Below are positions 1 through 9,734 of a DNA stretch of 40,000 bases, piece by piece; position 1 is the first letter of the stretch; the number at the start of each line of letters is the position of its first letter. The notes under the pieces are model-generated. The model worked only from the letters and a program-made list of their open reading frames with translations, did no database searches and had not been told where the DNA came from. This DNA is from Glandiceps talaboti (Eukaryota > Hemichordata > Enteropneusta > Spengelidae). Made by a program: the position numbers and the translations under genes. Location: contig NC_135551.1 of NCBI RefSeq assembly GCF_964340395.1, positions 31,403,955-31,443,954 on the forward strand, in the 5' to 3' direction.

Positions 1-378
1 AATGTAACAAAATAGAGAGAAATGAGAAAAGCTTGCAATGACATATGTTACAACTTGGCTAATAATGAAAGTAGTAGTTTATAGACAAGTGTCAACATTT
101 AACAGCTAAAACTGTCTACATCTAACATTGTCATCAACTGTTATGTGATCGATAGCCATGATCGCTGACTCTGGAGTTCACTCGAATTCACCAACTGAAA
201 CAGGAAATGACGTTTCGACTGAAAGCGAGGTTTTTAACCATGCATTATGAGTTTTTAAACTTGCACTTGAGCATTACACATCATGTACTTCTTTAGTCAC
301 AAGGAAATATTTAGATAATTCAAATCAAGCCGGGGTTCAATCATATATAACGAAAACAGAGATACTTGTATTGACAAA
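1..378. other. 3' flank of receptor gene A
   Basis: This is the region downstream of the gene A stop codon on the minus strand, presumably including the 3' UTR. I see no AATAAA or ATTAAA in minus-strand orientation before the window edge, so the poly(A) site may lie outside the window or use a variant signal. It is nearly identical to 9357-9734. Confidence 0.5.
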
Positions 379-2427
379 TCACATCACTTTCCACCCACCC
401 TGCTTCAGTTTATTTGGTTGTATTTTTGGTGTGTCGTCTTTCTTTTCAAGCGCCTTAGCAATTTGTTTGGCATTACCTCCTACCTTATCCTTATTCAATG
501 CAGACGTCAAGTCATTCTCTGCTATTTTGTCTTTTGGGTTATTTGGAAGTCTTTTAGGGAGCCCTGCTGGTTTTTGTCGAATCTTTTTATTTGGGACGAG
601 AGGTTTTGCAATAGCCCCATTCGAATTAGCCGCTGCAGTATTTTCACATGTGTCTGATGGATTCGACTTGGCGTCACTTCGTTTTAGTTGTGGTGATCTA
701 GTGTCTGGTTTTTGTGGTACTGAAGGCTTCATGATATTTGCGTCAGCCCTCTTGGTTTTTGGACTTCTAAAGTTAGGTACTTTCTTGATATCTGCTACGG
801 TTGTATCAGCAGGTGATGAATTATACTGCAGTGGCGTATAAACTGACTCATTGCCTGGGATTTCAAGACCCTTGTAAATATGTTCTTGTTTTGCCTGTCC
901 AGTGGCCACCCCGTCGTCGATGTGCACGACTTCATATGTACCATTCCTCTCTGGATTTCGATGTTTTTGATGAGACAGAGGACTGTTAGCGTACGCCTCG
1001 TCATGTCTTGGACTTCGTGGTTTCTGTGACTCGTCTAGAAGGTTACAAGAGTCATAATGTAACTGGTGACTTTTGTCTGGTTGGTCAACATATGCATTCT
1101 TTGCATCTTCATCAATATCTGTAGTTGACGCCGTCTGCTCACTTTTTAATTCAAGAAGAATTTGACTGTTAACATAGTCATGGCCAGTAGACTTTTCACT
1201 CTCTTTTGATTTGAAGGGAATCAGATGTCGAAATTTCCATAGCACTACCACACACATAAGTGCAATAACGAGTAGGACAATTATGATGACGAGGACGATG
1301 ACAACAGGAAGGAGAGAGGTCGAGTCCTCAGGTGTTGGGTTGATGATAACTACAGTGGTTGTTGGTGTTTCAGTGGTGGTGGTAGTGGTGGTGGTGATGA
1401 TGGTGGTGGTAGGAGTAGTAGCAGTAGTAGTAGTAGGAGATTGAGTCGTCGTAGCCTTTGTGGTCGTTGTTGGTGGAGGTCTATTAATTACATAGTAACC
1501 ATACTTGTCCCTGATATTGTCACCGTAAACCACGCAATGTACAATGTTACCATGGTAATTATTCGCGTTTTTGATGGTCAATTTTGTGCCACTATCCGAT
1601 AGACTAAAGTTAGAATTTGATTCAACCAGTAGTTCGGTGTTGACAATCCAAAGGTAAGTCGGGTTTTGTTCGCTGGGTACACCTCTACAATTTAAAATGA
1701 GTTCCTCAGTATTTTGATCAACTTCTGTAATTAGAATTCCGTAAGTCTCCACACTGAGCTTAATCTCGCAATGTTTCGTTCTGTCGATGGTCGATTCACA
1801 TTTTATTGGAATACTGTGGTCATTCTCGTGTAACGTCCATTTGTCTTGTATGTCTGGGAGATGTGCGTAGATTTGCGTTCCTTGGTTTGATTGGCCCTGT
1901 CTTGTCCAAGTTAGACTGGATTTTGTATCGCTCCGATCTGTACATAATGTTTCTAGTTCATAACCTGGAGTTTCATGTATATATGAGGTGTTATGATAAC
2001 AAGTTAGGTTTGTATTTGATGGAAATTTGACAAATACACCAGCGTTATTAGATCTGGTTAATACGGTACCATTCATCACCGTGACACAGCGATATATCGA
2101 TGTGTTCTCAATGCCACCTGTGTTTACCACTATTAAGTCATAATCACCTGAATGCGACGGACCAACCGCAGTGTATCGGGAAAGGTCAAAGTCAGCTGAG
2201 TCGTCCACTATCTGGCCGTTAACAGCGATCAGAGTTTCGTTCATCTCCCAACCAACTGAGTAAACGGAGTCACAAATCTCAAGCCCGTCGAACTCACAGT
2301 GTAAGGTTGTGTTATGACTCTCTACTACCTGGACATCTGTTGGGTCTGTTCGAATACTCGGTTCGGCATTTATAAGACCACTAATGAGTTCAAGGAGTAA
2401 CACCAAAACAATTCCTATGTCACACAT
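379..2427 (-). CDS. Intronless IgSF type I receptor with three Ig domains and ITIM/YxN tail (gene A)
   Basis: The predicted product is a 682-aa cell-surface receptor, probably for adhesion or recognition with signalling. Residues 1-21 form a signal peptide. Ig1 (about 22-136) has C44, W60 and C114. Ig2 (about 137-228) has W174 and C162-C210 plus an outer pair C143/C220. Ig3 (about 229-315) has C247, W260 and C298. Residues 316-370 are a Thr/Pro stalk likely to carry O-glycans. The membrane span is about 372-397, followed by K398-F399-R400. There are seven N-glycosylation sequons (N39, N63, N108, N119, N140, N146, N273). The tail (398-682) has Y418-V-N and Y479-A-N (Grb2-SH2 type), an ITIM-like SVYTPL at 528-533, YxxΦ motifs at Y498, Y518 and Y530, and PxxP stretches near 567-630. 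The start is the first Met before the signal peptide. It is closely related to gene B and more distantly to gene C. Family (Kirrel/nectin-like) and ligand are not assignable from sequence alone. Confidence 0.9.
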   Translation of the reverse strand: MCDIGIVLVLLLELISGLINAEPSIRTDPTDVQVVESHNTTLHCEFDGLEICDSVYSVGWEMNETLIAVNGQIVDDSADFDLSRYTAVGPSHSGDYDLIVVNTGGIENTSIYRCVTVMNGTVLTRSNNAGVFVKFPSNTNLTCYHNTSYIHETPGYELETLCTDRSDTKSSLTWTRQGQSNQGTQIYAHLPDIQDKWTLHENDHSIPIKCESTIDRTKHCEIKLSVETYGILITEVDQNTEELILNCRGVPSEQNPTYLWIVNTELLVESNSNFSLSDSGTKLTIKNANNYHGNIVHCVVYGDNIRDKYGYYVINRPPPTTTTKATTTQSPTTTTATTPTTTIITTTTTTTTETPTTTVVIINPTPEDSTSLLPVVIVLVIIIVLLVIALMCVVVLWKFRHLIPFKSKESEKSTGHDYVNSQILLELKSEQTASTTDIDEDAKNAYVDQPDKSHQLHYDSCNLLDESQKPRSPRHDEAYANSPLSHQKHRNPERNGTYEVVHIDDGVATGQAKQEHIYKGLEIPGNESVYTPLQYNSSPADTTVADIKKVPNFRSPKTKRADANIMKPSVPQKPDTRSPQLKRSDAKSNPSDTCENTAAANSNGAIAKPLVPNKKIRQKPAGLPKRLPNNPKDKIAENDLTSALNKDKVGGNAKQIAKALEKKDDTPKIQPNKLKQGGWKVM

Positions 2428-2640
2428 CGTGTTTGCTGTTCAGAAATCAAATAACTATCCAACTTATCCGTCGTGGTTGAATTTGTTGTTCGTTCTGAAT
2501 TAGAACCACACGGAAGTAAAAGTCATATATTCGCCTGACATGGATACACAGAAATCACGTGATCAAACAGTGGCACCTTCAATGGCCTGTCTAAATATAT
2601 CCCGGGCTTTTTAGAAAGAGCGTCAACACGTGACTATTTT
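2428..2640 (-). promoter_or_regulatory. Putative promoter and 5' UTR of gene A
   Basis: This stretch lies upstream of the gene A start codon and is bounded on the far side by a tetranucleotide array. Read on the minus strand it holds a TATA-like TATATTT at about 2593-2600, which would give a 5' UTR of about 140 nt. It also holds two perfect CACGTG E-boxes at 2556-2561 and 2627-2632. It is conserved almost base for base in copy 2. The transcription start is inferred, and a second TATATA-like site near 2526-2531 is an alternative. Confidence 0.3.
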
Positions 2641-2663
2641 ATTTAATTGTCCTGTCGAGATAA

Positions 2664-2969
2664 GTATGTATGTATGTATGTATGTATGTATGTATGTATG
2701 TATGTATGTATGTATGTATGTATGTATGTATGTATGTATGCATGTATGTATGCATGCATGCATGCATGCATGCATGTATGTATGTATGTATGTATGTATG
2801 TATGTATGTATGTATGTATGTATGTATGCATGCATGCATGTAAGTATGTATGTATGTATGTATGTATGTATGTATGCATGCATGCATGCATGCATGCATG
2901 TATGTATGTATGTATGTATGTATGTATGTATGTATGTATGTATGCATGTATGTATGTATGTATGTATGT
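2664..2969. repeat. (GTAT)n/(GCAT)n compound microsatellite
   Basis: About 306 bp of pure tetranucleotide repeat made of alternating GTAT and GCAT blocks. GCAT blocks sit near 2747-2776, 2827-2840 and 2874-2900. The array is open in several frames on both strands, which creates spurious ORFs with a four-residue period. It begins about 235 bp upstream of the gene A start codon. Confidence 0.97.
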
Positions 2970-3040
2970 GAGGGTGTGTGTGTGCGCGCGTGCATTTATC
3001 TATCTATCTATCTATCTGTCTGTCTGTCTGTGTCTGTCTG

Positions 3041-3129
<89 letters not shown>

Positions 3130-3130
3130 A
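2970..3130. repeat. GT/GC alternating tract followed by (CTAT)n/(CTGT)n microsatellite
   Basis: A short alternating purine-pyrimidine stretch (about 2971-2992, GT then GC dinucleotides) could adopt Z-DNA. It is followed at 2997-3130 by CTAT repeats interrupted by CTGT blocks. The same order is seen in copy 2 with different repeat counts. Confidence 0.95.
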
Positions 3131-4246
3131 TATGCATGTAGCTATGTTTTTATGTATGTGTCTTGTATCTATGTAACTGTATATTTTTCATATTTGAAAA
3201 TGTCAGTGGCCTTACTCGTAAGCTTATTGGAAACCAATCCGTTTAAACGGTTTTAATAGTAATAATTCTGTACACTCACCGAATGTGAAAGTTGTCAATT
3301 TATGTCATTTATACAAGTTTATTGTTTGAAACGAGAACAAAACAGGAAATCTATAAACCGTCCAGTCAGTAAGGCTGACAAAAGTTTTAGCTGTTACTAT
3401 TTGGAAGTTCGATGTAACCGAATTAATTGGGTCGCAAATCGTCAGAAACGTTTGATTTTAGTCGTTTCTTTCGAATGTGATATTAGGTTAAATTATCGAT
3501 TGAATAAAACGTTACCATTGCATTTCACTACACATAATTTCAAACTGCCCTGCACAGTGCAATGTATCCAGTGGTAAATGTTATGCTGAATCTATGCACT
3601 TTTCAATAGTGCGCCCTCACATAGTTGTGATGGCAAATTAATAGATACAATGTTATATCAGTTGTGTGTTTGTATAAAGGATTGATATCAGTGTAAATGG
3701 GATGGACAAAAGTTATAACTTACGTGTACATTTTTCAGACAAATATTCTTATTTGTTACTTTTTTGTACAAAATATGAAGTCACAGAAAGATGAAAACAT
3801 TGCCAACTATATAATGTATTTTAACGGACGCAATACATCACATTTACTGAAATAGCGCAAATACTGATTAAAATATTTTTCCTTGAATGTTCGTTGAAAG
3901 TAGCATCCTAAGCCTAATATAGACATTGTCAACAGTTCAATTGTGGTTAGAGATCTGTGGAAACGGATATAGTAAACAATTACCACAATACAATGAAATC
4001 TTTCCACACCCCCTACGGATATGAAGTACACATAAAACGAATGTGACACTTGAATTCTCAAGAATATCCTCTCATCCTGAAGACGAACGTAAATATGTAT
4101 CGCTAAGGTCAATTCAAGCAAAAATACCGAGGTAAAATAAGAATGAACGATTAGCCGACATCTACATCGGATTTTATCAGATTGGTATATTTGTATATTC
4201 CATGTTTAATCCTTTAAATGTGATGCGATGCATCTTTTATTTTTTA
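3131..4246. other. Noncoding spacer, faster-diverging block
   Basis: I see no coding sequence supported by homology here. Short ORFs in the interval do not resemble known proteins and are disrupted between the copies. Against copy 2 (12316-13252) I count about 18 substitutions, a 1-bp indel and a 12-bp indel over roughly 930 bp up to position 4080, far more than in the gene. From 4081 onward the two copies are identical again. Confidence 0.6.
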
Positions 4247-4455
<209 letters not shown>

Positions 4456-4716
4456 TCAGTTTTTCCATTGTGTGATTCTATATAGTCAATGACAACGGTG
4501 AATATACGAACACTTCCTCGTGATGTACCGACGGGGTGTTCAAGTCAACCATTGTATACACGCCTCGGAGATGTGCGAAATTTCAAGTTAACTTTGATGT
4601 GTCCATCATATTTTCAATTGATAGTATTTCTTATATCTGAAATGACAATACACTACATTCTTGGTTACCATGGTTACAGCTAAAACAGTGTTCACCAAAG
4701 TATTTATAACATATAA

Positions 4717-5147
4717 CACATAACCCCTATTCTAAAACAACTTCATTGGCTTCCAGTATCTCATCGTATTGTTTTCAAACTTCTGCTCTTCACTTATAAA
4801 GCCCTAAATGGAATCTCTCCAAAATACCTCAAGAACTTAATTACACCTCGTTCTTCATTACTCACTCTTCGTTCATCGGATAAATGCCTTCTGTATACAC
4901 CCAAATGGAATCTGGTTTCCTATGGTCGCCGCTCCTTCTCTTCAGCAGCTCCTGAACTTTGGAACTCTCTACCCCTGGACATTAAAACCTCTCCCAATGT
5001 TAACATTTTCAAAAGACGCTTGAAAACCCACATATTTCAGAGAGCTTTTTCATCTCCTTTCTAACTCTAAGCGCCACTGAACATTGTTTTCTTTGGATAT
5101 TTGGCGCTATATAAATTTATTAGATAGATAGATAGATAGATAGATAT
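4717..5147 (+). mobile_element. 5'-truncated L2/CR1-type LINE, 3' end (reverse transcriptase C-terminus)
   Basis: An open frame at 4717-5064 (stop TAA) translates to the C-terminal end typical of L2/CR1-clade non-LTR retrotransposons. It includes PILKQLHWLPVSHRI, TYKALNGISPKYL, YGRRSFSSAAPELWNSLP and a final KRRLKTHIF. The 3' UTR is short and ends in GGCGCTATATAAATTTATT, followed by about six GATA units at 5122-5147, as expected for an L2-like 3' tail. An in-frame stop lies just upstream at 4714-4716, so the endonuclease and polymerase core are missing. This is a dead 5'-truncated insertion. The same insertion in copy 2 shows that it predates the segmental duplication. Confidence 0.9.
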
Positions 5148-5963
5148 ATTTGCGATCAAAGTCCACCATTTTGCGAGTTTAGATTATTGTTTTATTTGAT
5201 AGATAACAACAATTTTATTACTGAACATAGGATGAGAATTATATTATTCAGGGAGCCTAAAAAGCTGCATGAATGTAAACAAAATCTGTCTTTGATCACA
5301 ATCCTGCTGTATTCAGCAAATAAATATGTTGTTATCTAGTAGTTAAAACAACAACCTCAACTTGCCAAATGTGAAATGATGTATGTGTTATGTACAGTTG
5401 TCTTGCGAACACTCTGTTTTAGCTGTAAATTGAATCATGCTCATCAAATTGTGGTATATGTAACTCTTATGGTTTTTATTCCTCTATACACTATACAGTG
5501 CTAACCATCGGAATATATACTTTAAATATATTTGATAATGTTGATAACTCTATTATTATCAGAGAGAATTGTTGAAAAATGAGCTTTCCCGGTCCCCAGG
5601 CATAAAGAAATACAGCTAAGAAAAACCAAGCCTCGCCTTTCACCATATTCAAATTGTTCTCTTTCAACATGAGTTGTAAATATGGTGCCCCCAATGATTC
5701 AGACTGCACTTGCTTTTGTTTTAATTTACCTTGAAGTTCGAGGGTTAGTCAACATATGCAGGCAGTGGTAGACCCTCCGAATCTATGGTATATGGAACGA
5801 GAGGACCATGTTACCGTACGTCATGCCATGGGCCTCTAAACCACTTTGTTTGTGTACATGTGCAATCACCATAGCTGTCATGCATATCAAACTTACAAGC
5901 ACTGCTGAGCCTGAGGGTAGTACTAGTAAGTTTTAAATTTACATTGTCATTGCTTACATTGAA
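5148..5963. other. Noncoding spacer of copy 1
   Basis: No gene or RNA is recognisable. It aligns with copy 2 from 14983. It is near-identical up to about 5560, then shows scattered substitutions and small indels, including 15-16 bp present only in copy 2 near 15402-15416. Confidence 0.6.
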
Positions 5964-5991
5964 CCTCAGACCGCTATAGTGGTGGTCTGAG
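5964..5991. repeat. Short inverted repeat, CCTCAGACC hairpin
   Basis: The arms CTCAGACCGC and GTGGTCTGAG pair with one mismatch around a short centre. The same arm motif recurs in copy 2 (15813-15840), as expected, and in an unrelated place at 18757-18799 with longer perfect arms. Confidence 0.6.
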
Positions 5992-6140
5992 ACTGAACGA
6001 TCGAGTTTTGGCGCAGTTGATGCTTCGATAGATTAATTGATTCCCATGTTCAAGGAAAGGGTACCTGATCTCGACTCAGTTATTCAAGTTCGACACATGG
6101 AGTTCGAACGGGGCAAGCGCCCCTAACGTTGAAACTGGTA

Positions 6141-7038
6141 TGATGGTATGTGTATCTGAATGTCAACTGAATAAATAATGGTATGTGTATCTGAATGTCA
6201 ACTGAATAAATGATGGTACGTGTATCTGAATGTCAACTGAATAAATGATGGTACGTGTATCTGAATGTCAACTGAATAAATAATGGTACATGTATCTGAA
6301 TGTCAACTGAATAAATGATGGTACATGTATCTGAATGTCAACTGAATAAATGATGGTACATGTATCTGAATGTCAACTGAATAAATGATGGTATGTGTAT
6401 CTGAATGTCAACTGAATAAATGATGGTACGTGTATCTGAATGTCAACTGAATAAATGATGGTACGTGTATCTGAATGTCAACTGAATAAATAATGGTACG
6501 TGTATCTGAATGTCAACTGAATAAATGATGGTACGTGTATCTAAATGTCAACTGAATAAATGATGGTATGTGTATCTGAATGTCAACTGAATAAATGATG
6601 GTATGTGTATCTGAATGTCAACTGAATAAATGATGGTACGTGTATCTGAATGTCAACTGAATAAATGATGGTACATGTATCTGAATGTCAACTGAATAAA
6701 TAATGGTACATGTATCTGAATGTCAACTGAATAAATGATGGTACGTGTATCTGAATGTCAACTGAATAAATGATGGTACGTGTATCTGAATGTCAACTGA
6801 ATAAATGATGGTATGTGTATCTGAATGTCAACTGAATAAATGATGGTACGTGTATCTGAATGTCAACTGAATAAATGATGGTATGTGTATCTGAATGTCA
6901 ACTGAATAAATAATGGTACGTGTATCTGAATGTCAACTGAATAAATGATGGTACATGTATCTGAATGTCAACTGAATAAATGATGGTACGTGTATCTGAA
7001 TGTCAACTGAATAAATGATGGTACATGTATCTGAATGT
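6141..7038. repeat. 35-bp minisatellite, 25 full units plus a partial unit
   Basis: Units start at 6141 and every 35 bp after that (6176, 6211 and so on to 7016) with no length variation. Each runs from TGATGGTACG through CAACTGAATAAA. Variation is almost confined to two places. One is TGATGG versus TAATGG. The other is a three-state site TACGTG/TATGTG/TACATG. One unit has a CTAAATG variant at about 6541. The array starts at the right-hand breakpoint of segmental copy 1. Confidence 0.98.
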
Positions 7039-9356
7039 AGACAGATGATTAGTGAGTAAATGTGAATATATCCCTGTGATTATATTTCTGGGTACCCGCT
7101 ATAGTACAGTATGTGTACGCGTCCGTGTCAGTGCTCAGTACGGAGTGCTGATTGTCAGGGTATGTTTGCATTCTACTATTAATCAAAGACAGCCAAGGAC
7201 ACTCATATTGTGGTCTGACTCAAATGTAGTTCGTGGGTCACCTAGGGTCAGTACTTCTTATTTATGCTATGCATAGTACTTAACGCTGTTTGACTTTTTG
7301 GGTTCTCGTTGTTTCGCACTTTACAACTGAAACTAACTACAGACAAATGGTAAAATGCAGAGGTAATGTCGTGGTACGAATGGCGTCGACCTCGTGATTT
7401 GTCTGTTCATATGTAATTCCGGACAACTAACAATTGACTGCACCAATCTCTTTGAATGTGTAGTGTTTCTGTCCCTTTCCTTTCTAGCACCTTGCTATTT
7501 TATTAGCTAATTGAGTTTGTTGATTGTCTTAGAAGAAGTGAAATTTATACTGTGGACTTTGTTTGATAGTTTATGGTTTTAGTTACGCTAGAATACATTA
7601 CATTGATGGATGTAACCAGACGTAAACGTAATGCTTTCCGTCAAGGTAAATTCCGTAAATTACCACAAGTCATTAATTATGCAAATGATTCATTAAAAGC
7701 TACATTTACAAGCATTATAGTAGGATACATTTTTCGTGTTCATAGACAGACAGACGGGTGGACATACATACATATACATAAATACATGCAAAAGACAAAA
7801 AAATAATAAATATATGTCACAGAAACCTTCCTCGCGGATGGTAGAAACGGCGATCAACGATGTTCATGCTATGTATCATCAAAATACATGGGATCATGAT
7901 GAAGTCCAATGTACGAGAAGCATAACCTATATTCTTCGATGAAAACGAAATGTCAGTCCAAATTTAAAGTGTGAAAAATTTTGACTGTGATAATAAGTAA
8001 GTGTTTATTGAGTTTCTGGACCATCTGCCCATATGCAAAAATGGTTCTATGGTCCTAACACATTTCAACTTACACACATTATTACTACGTCAATACTTTC
8101 CAATATATGAACAGATTCAGGTATCTGGTGAAATTGCAACTAGTGGCAAAATTAGTATTTGTAATTTCAACTAAATGAATTATGATAAATATTAATGATA
8201 GTGAGGGTTTCATACTAGTTATTTTGTAATGATATATGAATACTGGTCCTTTTGTGACAATGTCTACGTCACTGTACGAGTGCCTTATATGGGACCATAT
8301 GTATAAATCATTGTGACTGTGTTAATGTTAGATTTACGACGACATGTACACAGTCACTGTGATGAAACTGTCAGTTTTGAGACTTTTAGATAGTTTATAT
8401 GAAGACATGTCAAAGTACGTTTACACCGTGTTGGATTTACATCCTGTTTGATATTTCACTGTGGGAGTAAAGACCCGGATTTATTTGTAAGTACAATCAA
8501 AAAATGGAAAGCATTAAATTTATAGACTACTTAAGTACTATACTGACTGATAGATATTTGCAACACATCCTGCTTGTGTACAACTTCCCGTAGACGGTAC
8601 ACTAGATAGAATATACAACTTGTTGTGGAGGAAGGGGCATATGAGAACACATGTTAACACAACAATGTGTATTTGATTGCTTGTGTATACCTATCCGTAT
8701 TGTACAAGCCATGTTGCCCCTTTTCGTACTTTTCATGGCATGAATCGAACATGGCTTCGGGCTAAACTATTGCATAGAAGTTTGTAGTCGACTACCCTAT
8801 TCAGTTACATGGTAGCTCCTGTTAGTATCTGTTTACAGCTTCGTTGTCATGACGATGGAATCAGATTACTCTAATATAAAGGCTATGGCAATATTCACGA
8901 GTTTTGATTCTAAAGAAAAGAGGCCACCTTTATGGGTTAGTAGTTCAGTACTAACTGAGTGCCGAAGTCAGTAAACAATACAAGGAGTCTACAATTGGTA
9001 ATATATGAATACAGACTATATTTAATTCTGAATACGTGGTATTACAGTAATGTACGCATGTATAATAGTACTGGTCAAAATTACGGCCGGTAAATATACA
9101 AAGTTCGGTCACAAAATTCTTCGAATACTAGTATACAATGTAGTTCTTTTCATCACGATGTAGTGCATTGCCTACTCTTGATATAAAATAGTAAAATAAT
9201 CCATTGAATCGCTGGTATGAATTAATGTGATTAATATACTTAGTTTAAACTTTGGTGAAATATATCATTCAGGACAAAGGGTTTTTCTTTGTTAAAATGT
9301 CAATTTTGATAGAGATTAGTTTTGATTAGATATTTAGTTGTAATCAGTTTTATAAC
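7039..9356. other. Single-copy spacer between the two segmental copies
   Basis: No convincing coding region, RNA gene or transposon is visible in this AT-rich stretch. The ORFs present are short (under 80 codons) and resemble nothing I recognise. A small imperfect CATA-rich stretch lies at about 7762-7795. Whether this spacer belongs to the duplicated unit cannot be judged, because the left neighbour of copy 1 is outside the window. Confidence 0.6.
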
Positions 9357-9734
9357 AATGTAACAAAATAGAGAGAAATGAGAAAATCTTGCAATGACAT
9401 ATGTTACAACTTGGCTAATAATGAAAGTAGTAGTTTATAGACAAGTGTCAACATTTAACAGCTAAAACTGTCTACATCTAACATTGTCATCAACTGTTAT
9501 GTGATCGATAGCCATGATCGCTGACTCTGGAGTTCACTCGAATTCACCAACTGAAACAGGAAATGACGTTTCGACTGAAAGCGAGGTTTTTAACCATGCA
9601 TTATGAGTTTTTAAACTTGCACTTGAGCATTACACATCATGTACTTCTTTAGTCACAAGGAAATATTTAGATAATTCAAATCAAGACGGGGTTCAATCAT
9701 ATATAACGAAAACAGAGATACTTGTATTGACAAA
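9357..9734. other. 3' flank of receptor gene B
   Basis: This is the counterpart of 1-378, with only a few base differences. No canonical poly(A) signal is seen in minus orientation within it. The nearest candidates further downstream on the minus strand are an ATTAAA-like site near 9020 and an AATAAA at about 8480. Confidence 0.5.

Noticed and set aside
371-841. 156-codon plus-strand ORF with an identical copy at 9727-10197
   Set aside because: It lies antisense inside the receptor coding region, and its sequence follows from the codon pattern of the real gene. Its conservation only reflects the duplication.
2623-3256. Several ORFs of 82-164 codons on both strands (and their copies up to 252 codons at 11683-12441)
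   Set aside because: They are read through tetranucleotide arrays in HTYI, MYVC and LSIY periods, which keep all frames open. No unique coding sequence is present.
6141-7038. Regular spaced repeats suggestive of a CRISPR array
   Set aside because: Units are directly adjacent with no variable spacers, and the context is eukaryotic. It is an ordinary minisatellite.
7573-7806. 77-codon basic ORF (MDVTRRKRNAFRQGKF...)
   Set aside because: It briefly suggested a nuclear protein, but it matches no family I know and its end runs into a CATA-rich stretch.
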